Below are positions 1-7,139 of a DNA stretch of 15,768 bases, in pieces. A program made the translations under genes and the position numbers. Source of the stretch: JAZFYD01 sp036443405 (GTDB taxonomy: Bacteria; Planctomycetota; PLA2). The stretch is taken from the NCBI GenBank assembly GCA_036443405.1, contig JAZFYD010000091.1, positions 1 to 15,768 of the forward strand, written 5' to 3'. Under the pieces are notes generated by a model that saw only the letters and a list, made by a program, of their open reading frames with translations, was not told the DNA's origin and made no database searches. The first letter of the stretch is position 1. The number at the start of each line of letters is the position of its first letter.

Positions 1-2
1 TC

Positions 3-1037
3 GCGTTCGTGCGAACGGTCGACCGCGGCGTAAGCGAGCTCGAGCGCCGCGCCGGACAGCCGGTGCTCGTGGTGTTTCAGGACAGCCGGTTCTGTCCGCT
101 GACGTCCTACATGCCGGTTCGGTACGCGGACACGATCCGCGACATGCCGGGCGTACAGGACGTGCTGCCCACACTCGTGTTCATCAATTCGTGCCGTGCC
201 AACCTCGACCTGGTCACGCTGCACGGGGTGGAGTCCGCTGCGCTCGACCGGGTCTACGACTTCGAGATGCTGGAGGGGAACCTGGAGTCCTGGCGCAACA
301 GCTCGGACGGCGCGATCATCGGCGAGCGCCTCGCGGTTCGCCGCGGCGCGAAAGTAGGGGAGCGCCTGCGTCTCGGGGAAGTGGACGTGGAGGTCGCCGG
401 CATCATGCGCGGTGCCGCGGCGGGACTCGACAACCTGGCCTTTGTGCACATCGACCAGCTGGCGCTGGTGCGCAAACGTCTCGGCGCCGCGACTCAGTTC
501 CTCGTGAAACTGAAGCCGGGAGCTTCCTCCGAGGACGTGGCCGCTGCGATCGATCTCAAGTTCCGAAACGACGAGGCGCGCACCGACACGAAGTCCATGC
601 AGGCGTTCGTCGCGGGCGCCGTCGGCGAGATCGCCGAGGTCGTCGAATTCGCGCGCGCGATGGGATATCTGGCGGTGCTCGTCGTCGCCATGGTGCTGGC
701 GAACACGGTGTTCATCAGCGCGCAGTCGCGGGCGGCCGAAATGGGTGTGCTGGAAACCATCGGCGTGACCAAGGCGCGTCTGGCGCTGCTCATCTCGTTG
801 GAGGGTGTCGGTCTCGGTCTGATGGGCGGACTGTTCGGCGCCGGCGCCGTCACGCTCTACTTCGCGCTGTCTCCGACCACGCTGGGGATCGAAGGCTACG
901 GCATCGACTTCGTGCCGAGTTTCTCTGTGTTTCTGAGCACGGTCGGGGCCGCGCTGGTTGTCGGCGCGCTCGCATCGATCGGTCCCGCGGTGGACGTGTT
1001 GCGCCGGCCGCTCGCGGCCGCGGTGAAGGGAGACTGA
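3..1037 (+). CDS. ABC transporter permease, FtsX/MacB type (5'-truncated by window edge)
   Basis: This is the C-terminal part of an inner-membrane permease of the MacB/LolC/FtsX class, which works with a cytoplasmic ATPase to move lipoproteins or small molecules or to drive periplasmic events. The reading frame is open to the window edge and the visible part begins inside the periplasmic (MacB-PCD-like) region, so the first membrane helix lies upstream; the GTG at 9 is not a credible start. The last ~130 residues form the FtsX core with three hydrophobic helices: one beginning at AMGYLAVLVVAMVLANTVF, the coupling segment EMGVLETIGVTKARLALL, and two more helices before the end LRRPLAAAVKGD. 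A second permease starts 3 bp after the stop and a lipoprotein follows, so this is one operon; the ATPase is probably further upstream. The substrate cannot be told from sequence. Confidence 0.9.
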   Translation, partial: AFVRTVDRGVSELERRAGQPVLVVFQDSRFCPLTSYMPVRYADTIRDMPGVQDVLPTLVFINSCRANLDLVTLHGVESAALDRVYDFEMLEGNLESWRNSSDGAIIGERLAVRRGAKVGERLRLGEVDVEVAGIMRGAAAGLDNLAFVHIDQLALVRKRLGAATQFLVKLKPGASSEDVAAAIDLKFRNDEARTDTKSMQAFVAGAVGEIAEVVEFARAMGYLAVLVVAMVLANTVFISAQSRAAEMGVLETIGVTKARLALLISLEGVGLGLMGGLFGAGAVTLYFALSPTTLGIEGYGIDFVPSFSVFLSTVGAALVVGALASIGPAVDVLRRPLAAAVKGD

Positions 1038-1040
1038 CCG

Positions 1041-2177
1041 ATGATTCCCTTCGCCTACGCACTCCGCAACCTCTCGCGCCGCCGCGCGCGAACGATCATC
1101 ACGATCACCGGGATCGCTCTGACGACGCTCCTGGTTGTTGTGATGGGCGCGTTCGCGAGCGGACTCGACCGGGCCGGCGGAACTATCGCCCGGGACGACG
1201 TCGTCCTGTTGCTGGGAACTTCCGCCGAGGTCGATCTCGTTCGATCGGTCGTGGCGCGCGGCAACGCTGCGGCCGCGGCAGCAGCCGTTCCCGGCGTGCT
1301 CACGGTTGACGGGCAGCGCGCTGTGTCGGTGGAGCTGCACATCGCGACGCGCACCGGTGACCGCATCGGCTTGCTGCGCGGCGTGACACCCGCGGCCTAT
1401 CTGGTGCACTCGCAGGTCACCGTGATCGAGGGCCACGAACCGCGCGCCCCGTTCGAGATCATGGTGGGGCGGTTGGCCAGCACGCGGATGGGGCTTCCCG
1501 CCGAGCAGTTCGCTGTCGGGAAGACGCTGCACCTTGAGAATCGCGATTGGAAGATCAGCGGCCGGTTCGCGGCGCCGGGGACCGTACTCGAAGCGGAGAT
1601 GTGGACGCGTCTGGACGACGTGATGCTCGCGACCAAACGAGAGGACGTGAGCTGTGTCATCGCGCGGCTGGAGTCGCCGGACCGCATGAAGGACGTGCGG
1701 TTTTTCGCCGCGCGGCGGCTCGATCTCGAGTTGGCGGCGGTGCCCGAGGCCGAGCTGATGCGCCAACTCGACCGCGGGCTGCAGCCGATCATCGCGCTCG
1801 CGCGCTGGATGGCGGTGCTCGTGCTCGTCGCCGGCGCGTTTGCGTGCGCCAACACGATGTTTGCCGCCGTGCTCGCGCGCGGCAAGGAGCTGGCGACGCT
1901 GCGGGCGCTCGGTTACTCGCCGCCGGCGGTGTTCGTTTCGTTGCTCCAGGAGGCCGTGCTCGTCGCGTTCCTCGGAGGAGCGCTCGGCTGCGCGGCAGCG
2001 CTCGTGCTCGGAGATATTCCCATCCGCTTCCCCATGGGAGCGTTTCGTTTGGATTTGGATGTAACCCGTCGCGCCGTTGGACTCGCTGCGGCGCTGGCTT
2101 CCGGACTCATCGGCGGCGCCGTGCCGGCGATCCGCGCTGTTCGGTTACCGTTGGTGGACGCCCTCGGGGGCAAGTAA
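1041..2177 (+). CDS. ABC transporter permease, FtsX/MacB type
   Basis: This is a second FtsX-like permease of 378 residues, a usual length for the class. It has an N-terminal helix (about residues 17-40, after the basic stretch NLSRRRAR), a periplasmic domain (about 45-240) and a C-terminal FtsX domain with three helices (about 250-375). That domain includes the coupling segment ELATLRALGYSPPAVF and ends with AIRAVRLPLVDALGGK, typical of the family. GGGAG at 1028-1032, inside the end of the upstream gene, sits at good spacing to the ATG at 1041 and supports this start. The first permease ends 3 bp before, so the two are almost certainly translated together and form a heterodimeric exporter with an ATPase outside the window. 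The substrate is unknown; the lipoprotein just downstream may be a partner. Confidence 0.92.
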   Translation: MIPFAYALRNLSRRRARTIITITGIALTTLLVVVMGAFASGLDRAGGTIARDDVVLLLGTSAEVDLVRSVVARGNAAAAAAAVPGVLTVDGQRAVSVELHIATRTGDRIGLLRGVTPAAYLVHSQVTVIEGHEPRAPFEIMVGRLASTRMGLPAEQFAVGKTLHLENRDWKISGRFAAPGTVLEAEMWTRLDDVMLATKREDVSCVIARLESPDRMKDVRFFAARRLDLELAAVPEAELMRQLDRGLQPIIALARWMAVLVLVAGAFACANTMFAAVLARGKELATLRALGYSPPAVFVSLLQEAVLVAFLGGALGCAAALVLGDIPIRFPMGAFRLDLDVTRRAVGLAAALASGLIGGAVPAIRAVRLPLVDALGGK

Positions 2178-2196
2178 CAAGAATCGAGAGGAAACT

Positions 2197-2757
2197 ATGA
2201 CCAAGCGTTTTTTCACCATGCTTCTCATTCTCGCGCCGCTCGGTTGCGGTTCGGACTCCGAGTCCGCAAACCCGACCACGGATGGCGGCGAAGCGAAGAA
2301 GAGCGCGGCGAGCCCGCTCGCGTCGATCACGTTGGCCGAGGATCCCGGCGAGGCGCTGGCGATTTCCGCCGCGCGTGACGCCGAGGCGGGGCAGGATATC
2401 GTCGTCGTCGGGCGGATCGACAAGATCGTGACCGGCTACGCGTCGTTCACGTTGACCGACATCGCGCTCGATTATTGCGGCCAAGTGGAGTCCGAGGACG
2501 GCTGCAAAACGCCGTGGGACTACTGCTGCATTCCGTCCGAGGAGAAAGCCGCCGCCACGCTGATGGTGATGGTCGACGCGGCCGACGGCGTCGGCGCAAT
2601 CGAGGCCGAAGAAGTTCCGGGATTGCGGCTACTCGATGCAGTCGTCGTCAAGGGCAAGTTGAGCAAGGACGAGTTCGGCAACGTGATCGTTCACGCCGCC
2701 GGCTGGTTCAAGCGCGAGCGCCCGAACCTCCGCGAAGGCCTCCACTGGCCCGGCTAG
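2197..2757 (+). CDS. Putative lipoprotein with cysteine-rich OB-fold-like domain (WDYCC motif)
   Basis: The product is a 186-residue secreted lipoprotein: basic start MTKR, hydrophobic stretch FTMLLILAPLG, then lipobox Cys17, followed by a polar linker (about 18-45). GAGAGG at 2186-2191 precedes the ATG at normal spacing and decides the start. Residues about 66-172 alternate beta-like strands (DIVVVGRIDKI, ASFTLTD, AATLMVMVDA, DAVVVKGKL, NVIVHAAGWF) in the manner of a small OB fold. A cysteine cluster interrupts them: Cys94, Cys103 and the pair Cys110-Cys111 in PWDYCC. I recall similar small lipoproteins with a DYCC motif in planctomycetes, but no function is established to my knowledge. The gene starts 19 bp after the permease stop, so it is probably the last gene of the ABC operon. 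Metal binding or disulfide formation by the cysteines is inference. Confidence 0.8.
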   Translation: MTKRFFTMLLILAPLGCGSDSESANPTTDGGEAKKSAASPLASITLAEDPGEALAISAARDAEAGQDIVVVGRIDKIVTGYASFTLTDIALDYCGQVESEDGCKTPWDYCCIPSEEKAAATLMVMVDAADGVGAIEAEEVPGLRLLDAVVVKGKLSKDEFGNVIVHAAGWFKRERPNLREGLHWPG

Positions 2758-2778
2758 GTCTCGCAACATCCGGAGAAC

Positions 2779-2807
2779 CCGCAGGGGCGGCCTGACCGCC
2801 CCTGCGG
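2779..2807 (+). terminator. Hairpin after the ABC operon, likely transcription terminator
   Basis: A perfect 12-bp inverted repeat: CCGCAGGGGCGG (2779-2790) and CCGCCCCTGCGG (2796-2807) with a 5-base loop. It begins 22 bp after the lipoprotein stop and lies between convergent genes. No T-tract follows on either strand, so it may act as a bidirectional or Rho-assisted terminator or an mRNA 3'-end stabiliser rather than a classical intrinsic terminator. Confidence 0.55.
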
Positions 2808-2874
2808 CACCAATGCCGCAGGCGGCCGCCCGAACTACTTGCCAGCAACCCACTTACAACGACCAAGCAGGGTA

Positions 2875-2893
2875 CCTGGAACCATGTTCCGGG
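2875..2893 (-). terminator. Hairpin directly after the minus-strand lipoprotein stop
   Basis: GGAAC (2878-2882), loop CAT, GTTCC (2886-2890), extended by CC/GG pairs to 2875 and 2893. It starts at the base next to the TAA stop (2894-2896) of the minus-strand lipoprotein. There is no T-tract. A weak terminator or 3'-end structure is the best reading; chance is possible at this length. Confidence 0.3.
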
Positions 2894-4099
2894 TTAGTTG
2901 GTTGCGCGGACGGGGCAGCCGACTTCGGCTTTGCAGGTGCCGTCTTCGCTCATCTCCGTGTACAGGATGCGCATCGGGCCCGCCACGCGGTAATCGCTTT
3001 CGCCGATCCAGGTCGTGACGTGGCCGAACATCGTGTGCGCGTTGCTCGCCGGTCCTGAATACGGAACGAATGCGAATTCAAAGGCCGCAGTCTTGCCGAT
3101 CCAGATGTCGCCCTTTGCCGGCATGGCATCGAATTGCGCAGGTACCTGAATGCGCGTCACCGATTTGTTCCAGTCTTCCGTGTTCGGCGGCGAGCGATAG
3201 AGCAGGCTCAGGGATCCGAGGTTCTTGCCGTTGTTCGACTCGATCCAGGACTTGACCTTTTCGAGGCCGATCCCGATGGTCTCGTACCCGCCGACATAGT
3301 CGTGCACGACAACCTGTCCGGCTTCGAAGCGTCGCACGGACACGGAGATCTCGGGAGCCGTCTCGGGAATCGTGAAAACCCACTCCGGCATATCGGGGTT
3401 CCAACGGATGTCGTTGACGTTTTCTTCCCACGTCATCTGCTGGTCGCCGTCGCCGATCGTGGAGCGAACGCGCCGGGCCACCTGGATCCCATCCACGGGC
3501 TGGTAGTCGCTAGCGTCCATCACGAAAGATACGACCTCAGCCCAATCGGGGGAGTAGGCGCGGTACGAGACACGGCGAATCAACCGCGTGTCCGCGTCGA
3601 ACACATAGGTCACGGGATCGGAGCCGCCGATCCGCGCTTCCACCGCAGGCAGATTCTGGCCGTCGATCTTCACCGAGTGTGCGTTTCCGAGCACCACATC
3701 GTCGGCCAGCAGCCGGTCCGGGCGGATCAACGTGTCCCTCACAATCGCTTGATGTCGCAGGGATTCACGCGCCTTGCCCTTCTGCACGTAAGCGGGTCCG
3801 GCCGTTTCCGGTGTGGCCCCCGCGGCGGCGACAAACACGTCGTCCCCGACGACCCACAGGTCGTGTTTCATGCCCTTCATCTCCATCGACCAACTGAGAT
3901 CGCCCGGGGCACGGTAGTGCGCGAGGGTCGTGAACGCCGCGCCACCCATCGAGCCCTCGGCACCGACGTGGTAGCTCTTGACGACCTCGAGTTTGCTTTG
4001 CCCTCCGGCGGCCGATACGGACTGGTCGACCAGCGCTCCGGGGCCGGATGCGCAAGCGGTCGCCAGCGCGCCCGCGATCAAAAGAGTGAGAATTCGCAT
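2894..4099 (-). CDS. Lipoprotein fusing a LolA-like domain to a GyrI-like (effector-binding) domain
   Basis: The product is a 401-residue lipoprotein with signal MRILTLLIAGALATA and lipobox Cys16. GGAGAGG ends 8 bases before the ATG and supports the start. Residues about 20-245 read as an outer-membrane lipoprotein-sorting (LolA/LppX-like) beta domain: repeated strands with a conversion-of-bound-lipid style core, including DPVTYVFDADTRLIRRVSY and a closing WVFTIPE. Residues about 252-398 look like the GyrI/AraC effector-binding fold, which consists of two SHS2 half-repeats. The first half has VVHDYVGGYETIG..LEKVKSWIESNNGK..SLLY..RIQVP; the second has FVPYSGPASNAHTMFGHVTTWI..SDYRVAGPMRILYTEM..CPV. 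GyrI-like domains are usually cytoplasmic, so an exported one fused to a lipid-carrier-like domain is unusual. The native ligand is unknown; both domain calls rest on pattern recognition. Confidence 0.75.
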   Translation of the reverse strand: MRILTLLIAGALATACASGPGALVDQSVSAAGGQSKLEVVKSYHVGAEGSMGGAAFTTLAHYRAPGDLSWSMEMKGMKHDLWVVGDDVFVAAAGATPETAGPAYVQKGKARESLRHQAIVRDTLIRPDRLLADDVVLGNAHSVKIDGQNLPAVEARIGGSDPVTYVFDADTRLIRRVSYRAYSPDWAEVVSFVMDASDYQPVDGIQVARRVRSTIGDGDQQMTWEENVNDIRWNPDMPEWVFTIPETAPEISVSVRRFEAGQVVVHDYVGGYETIGIGLEKVKSWIESNNGKNLGSLSLLYRSPPNTEDWNKSVTRIQVPAQFDAMPAKGDIWIGKTAAFEFAFVPYSGPASNAHTMFGHVTTWIGESDYRVAGPMRILYTEMSEDGTCKAEVGCPVRATN

Positions 4100-4182
4100 G
4101 TCAGTTACCTCTCCGAAGCCATGCTAGCCAATCCGCCGCCGCGACGACACCGGCGACCGCCTCGCCGTTTTCGTGCCGCCGC

Positions 4183-4959
4183 TCAGCGCGCCGCGGCGCG
4201 CTTGCGGACATCACGCCGCCAGCGCCCCCAGGCGGCGCGCGCGCGGAACGAGGCTCGATCGATGAAGTTCGCCGACGAACCCGATTCCATGCGTCGCCAG
4301 ATTCGGATGACCCGGCGCACATAGTCCATGCGGCGATGTCGCAGGGCGCCGGTCGCATGGAAGAAATAGGCCTCGTAGGGTTCGAACGGACGGCCCCGCT
4401 GGAACGCGATGCTCCCGATGTAGTTGAAGGCCGGGCCGAGCTCGAACGTTTCCAAGCCGAGTTGCTCCATGCGCGCGCTCACCAGCGGCATGTCGAGCCA
4501 ACCACTCCCGAACTCGCGCATCTCCGAGGGCGGCGCTGCGAACACTTCCCGATGGCAGCGTGAGACGACCATCACACCGGTGTTGAGCCAAAAATCGCGC
4601 TCTCCGGGATCCGGAGCGCCGTAGTACGCGCACGACTCGCGGACAATCTCGGCCCGTGATCTGAACAACGGCGGCCCCTCCGTGGTGCCTCCGAGACGGT
4701 CCGCCGGAACTCGCTCAAAGACATCCGGCGCGTCGTACCGGATCGCGATGTCGTTATCCAAGAACAGAATGCGCTCGTATCGCTCCAACAGGTCCCGCAA
4801 CTCGAATTTCCGTTTGTGGCATTCCTGCTTGCTCAAGAACGGTCCCTCGATGGGCACGAAGTCCGCGCCGATGCGTTCCGCGTAGCGCGCCATCAGCGGC
4901 CGGGTCTCGTCAAAAATCGGAGACGCACCGAGGGACAAGGTGACGACAGCGTGTTTCAT
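4183..4959 (-). CDS. Nucleotide-sugar glycosyltransferase (GT-A fold, DxD motif)
   Basis: The product is a 258-residue protein with a GT-A-type Rossmann start (HAVVTLSLG) and RILFLDNDIAI, where D68-N-D70 is the metal/nucleotide-sugar DxD motif. Further on come WLNTGVMVVSR (about 124-134), an acceptor-side segment AFNYIG and FFHATGA near 199-205, a His-containing site common in this class. The C terminus is strongly basic. The frame stays open upstream to GTG/ATG codons at 5004 and 4995, but I chose the ATG at 4959 because related proteins begin directly with the first beta strand; no good ribosome site separates the options. It resembles the small glycosyltransferases of polysaccharide or glycan loci; donor and acceptor are unknown. 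The neighbouring lipoprotein lies 83 bp downstream on the same strand, and a PIG-L deacetylase diverges from it. Confidence 0.75.
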   Translation of the reverse strand: MKHAVVTLSLGASPIFDETRPLMARYAERIGADFVPIEGPFLSKQECHKRKFELRDLLERYERILFLDNDIAIRYDAPDVFERVPADRLGGTTEGPPLFRSRAEIVRESCAYYGAPDPGERDFWLNTGVMVVSRCHREVFAAPPSEMREFGSGWLDMPLVSARMEQLGLETFELGPAFNYIGSIAFQRGRPFEPYEAYFFHATGALRHRRMDYVRRVIRIWRRMESGSSANFIDRASFRARAAWGRWRRDVRKRAAAR

Positions 4960-5077
4960 GATCAGAGCAGCGCCATCCTCCACCGGGATTCGCATCGTGT
5001 CCACTCGGGACGTGCGGGGTCACGGTTCGGTAGGATGAAAACGGGACGCAAATCAACCAACCCGAAGGATCCACACC

Positions 5078-5815
5078 GTGAGCGTCGAACAGCTGACCGA
5101 ACTGCGAACCAGCGAGCGGCGTCTGCTGGCCGTGTTCCCGCATCCCGACGACGAGTCCTACGGACCCGCCGGAACCCTCGCCCGCGCCGGCGCCGACAGC
5201 GCCACGGCGGTTGTCGCGTTTTGCATGACGCGCGGCGAGGCGTCCATAATCGGGAAGGAGCGCGGGATTTCGCCCGACGAGGTTGCCGAGTTGCGCTACG
5301 AGCGCCTGATGCGCGTCTCGGACCATCTCAAGCTCGACGCCATGCTGATCGGCGAGGAACCGGACGGAAAGATGGCCTACCGGCCGTTGGATCACGTCTC
5401 GGCTTCGATCTTCGCCGTCCTGGAGGCGTTTCGCCCGCAGGTTGTCATCGCGCACGACCCACGCGGCGTGAACGCGCACCCCGATCACATCGCCACGCAC
5501 TGGGCGCTGCGCCACGCGCTCCTCCGCGCGTCTCGGACCCGGGTCGCGATGTTGGCGTACACCGAAGAACTCGTCGACGCGGTCAAACCCCGGCTGTTGT
5601 TCGCCACGCCGGAGGAGGACATCGACGCGGTCGTGCGCCTATCGGAATCCGAGATCGCAGCAAAGGAGGCGTGCCTGCGCGAGCACGACGCGCTCGTCAC
5701 TCTCCGCGACGACGGGGACCCGGCTCTGCTGCGCCGGCCGCCCGTGGAGCGCTACAACTTTCTGGGTGAGAGTTTCGACCCGCCGCTCGACAGCGTCTTC
5801 GCAGAGCTGGACTAG
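5078..5815 (+). CDS. PIG-L/LmbE-family zinc-dependent deacetylase
   Basis: The product is a 245-residue enzyme of the PIG-L/LmbE family, which removes N-acetyl or similar acyl groups from sugars and related compounds; MshB, BshB and GlcNAc-PI deacetylase are relatives. The family signatures are plain: HPDDE at residues 22-26 after strand RLLAVFP, and AHDPRGVNAHPDH at 125-137. His22, Asp25 and His137 would bind zinc, with Asp24 as the general base by analogy with the family. The length is normal and the fold looks complete. Start is GTG at 5078 with GAAGGA at about 5064-5069 as ribosome site. It is divergent from a glycosyltransferase across about 118 bp, which suggests, but does not prove, a shared glycan or thiol-sugar pathway. 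Its TAG stop overlaps the stop of the convergent membrane protein. The substrate cannot be assigned. Confidence 0.9.
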   Translation: MSVEQLTELRTSERRLLAVFPHPDDESYGPAGTLARAGADSATAVVAFCMTRGEASIIGKERGISPDEVAELRYERLMRVSDHLKLDAMLIGEEPDGKMAYRPLDHVSASIFAVLEAFRPQVVIAHDPRGVNAHPDHIATHWALRHALLRASRTRVAMLAYTEELVDAVKPRLLFATPEEDIDAVVRLSESEIAAKEACLREHDALVTLRDDGDPALLRRPPVERYNFLGESFDPPLDSVFAELD

Positions 5816-7095
5816 GCCGCACTCGCTGCGCGCGCCGGCTTGGCCTGCATCACGACGCAAATCGCGCTGCCGGTGGCGGCGAGCAGGCCGGCCAGCAATA
5901 CCCAGGCGCCCGCGGAGAGCCAGGTGAGCCGTCCGCTGGCGAGTCCGAACGCGGTCATCGGAACTCCCGCCGACCAGGTCACGAGCGAGATCCATTGCAG
6001 CGCTCGAACGGGCATCTCGTGCGGAGAGCGGGGGAGCTGCTGGAACTCGCTGGCGGTCCAGGCGTTCAGCCAGGTCGTCATGGGCAGGAGCCGCATCGCA
6101 ATGCCGACGATGATCTGGCCGAAGAATCCGAGCAGCGCGCAGACGCCGTAGGCCATCGCCCAGCCGATGTGCCACCCCGGCGACCACGCGAGAAACACCC
6201 CGATGCCGGTGCTGAAGAGCAGGTACGCGATCGCCTGGAACGCGTGCAGCATTCCGACGTCCGGGCGCGGCATTTTTTTCGGCGGTGGCCTCGGGTCGAG
6301 CCGCATTCGAATGACGTGCAGGCAAAACAGCACGACGCCGCCCGCGATCGCCAGCGCGAACCACTTCCCGTACGCGGGCGCCCACAGATACGACGCCCAG
6401 AGACCGATCGTTCCGGTCTGGAACAGCGCGACCGAGAGCCACAGCGTCCAGCCGGATCGCGGCCCGGCGGGGAGATACATCGGGAGCAGCCGGTGTCCGA
6501 TGCCGACGACCATCAGCGTCGCGAAACCAACCAGCCCGAGGTGCGCGTGTCCGAACACCGTTTGCAGCCGCGAGCCGGGGAGAAACGGATCCGACTTGTT
6601 GAGCGCCACCAGGATGCCCATGACGGATGCCAGGATCAGGTTGAAAAACGCGAAGACGATGTGGGCGCGGACCGCGGCCGGCGCGGGTGACCGACGGAGC
6701 GCGAGGAACACGCGGGCTCCTAGCACGAGAAACGCGAGGACCAGCAGTCCGCCCGACGAGTCGATCCCCGGGTAGAGGTCGATCCAGAAGTGCGAGATGA
6801 CGCCGGACGCGCCGATGATCGTGCAGATGAAGATGGCGATGTCGAGCGGCCCCACCGGGAGGTCGGCTCGCAGCGCGACGGGCATCACGAGATAGAGCGC
6901 GCCGAGAATGGACAGCGTGATCCAGCCCAGCGTGATCAGGTGGACCACCGCGAGCAGCCGCGGATGCAGGAAGAACCCCGCGAGCGAATCTGGTTCGATC
7001 GCGGCCGTCAGAAGCGCGATCACCAGCGCGACGTGGCCCGCTGCGAGATAACACAGCGGCAGGATCAGCGGGGGAGGCTTGCGCGTCGGGGCCAC
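5812..7095 (-). CDS. Twelve-helix membrane protein, heme-copper oxidase subunit I-like / NnrS-like
   Basis: The product is a 427-residue integral membrane protein with about 12 hydrophobic helices and little soluble sequence. It has an internal threefold repeat: H52-LITLGWITLSILGALYLVMP, H185-LGLVGFATLMVVGIGHRLLP and VCALLGFFGQIIVGIAMRLLP (318-338). Conserved Gly57/190/323, Gly65/198/331 and Pro72/205/338 are spaced exactly 133 residues apart. Three 4-helix units are the known architecture of heme-copper oxidase subunit I (cbb3 and NO-reductase types), and NnrS proteins are also ~12-helix His-rich heme proteins. Candidate heme or metal ligands are His44, His52, His145, His183, His185, His201 and His284. 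I cannot map the six canonical oxidase histidines, so catalytic activity is doubtful. Start is GTG at 7095 with a weak ribosome site. It lies 44 bp after a TPR-like lipoprotein, probably in one transcript. Confidence 0.7.
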   Translation of the reverse strand: MAPTRKPPPLILPLCYLAAGHVALVIALLTAAIEPDSLAGFFLHPRLLAVVHLITLGWITLSILGALYLVMPVALRADLPVGPLDIAIFICTIIGASGVISHFWIDLYPGIDSSGGLLVLAFLVLGARVFLALRRSPAPAAVRAHIVFAFFNLILASVMGILVALNKSDPFLPGSRLQTVFGHAHLGLVGFATLMVVGIGHRLLPMYLPAGPRSGWTLWLSVALFQTGTIGLWASYLWAPAYGKWFALAIAGGVVLFCLHVIRMRLDPRPPPKKMPRPDVGMLHAFQAIAYLLFSTGIGVFLAWSPGWHIGWAMAYGVCALLGFFGQIIVGIAMRLLPMTTWLNAWTASEFQQLPRSPHEMPVRALQWISLVTWSAGVPMTAFGLASGRLTWLSAGAWVLLAGLLAATGSAICVVMQAKPARAASAA

Positions 7096-7139
7096 GGGAT
7101 TGTGGCCGCCGTTTTAGCTGAAGCGAGCCGAGATACGAG

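Noticed and set aside
191..1309. Long open frame overlapping the first permease on the same strand
   Set aside because: Its translation is Arg/Gly-rich and without motifs, as expected of an off-frame in high-GC DNA; the permease frame carries the FtsX domain.
3134..4324. Long plus-strand open frame opposite the LolA/GyrI-like lipoprotein
   Set aside because: The minus frame has a lipobox, ribosome site and domain patterns; the plus frame is His/Arg/Val-rich antisense shadow with no recognisable fold.
5639..7054. Minus-strand open frame of 471 residues inside the membrane-protein gene
   Set aside because: It is a different frame of the same strand with an Arg-rich, low-complexity translation; the 12-helix protein frame with its internal repeat is clearly the coding one.
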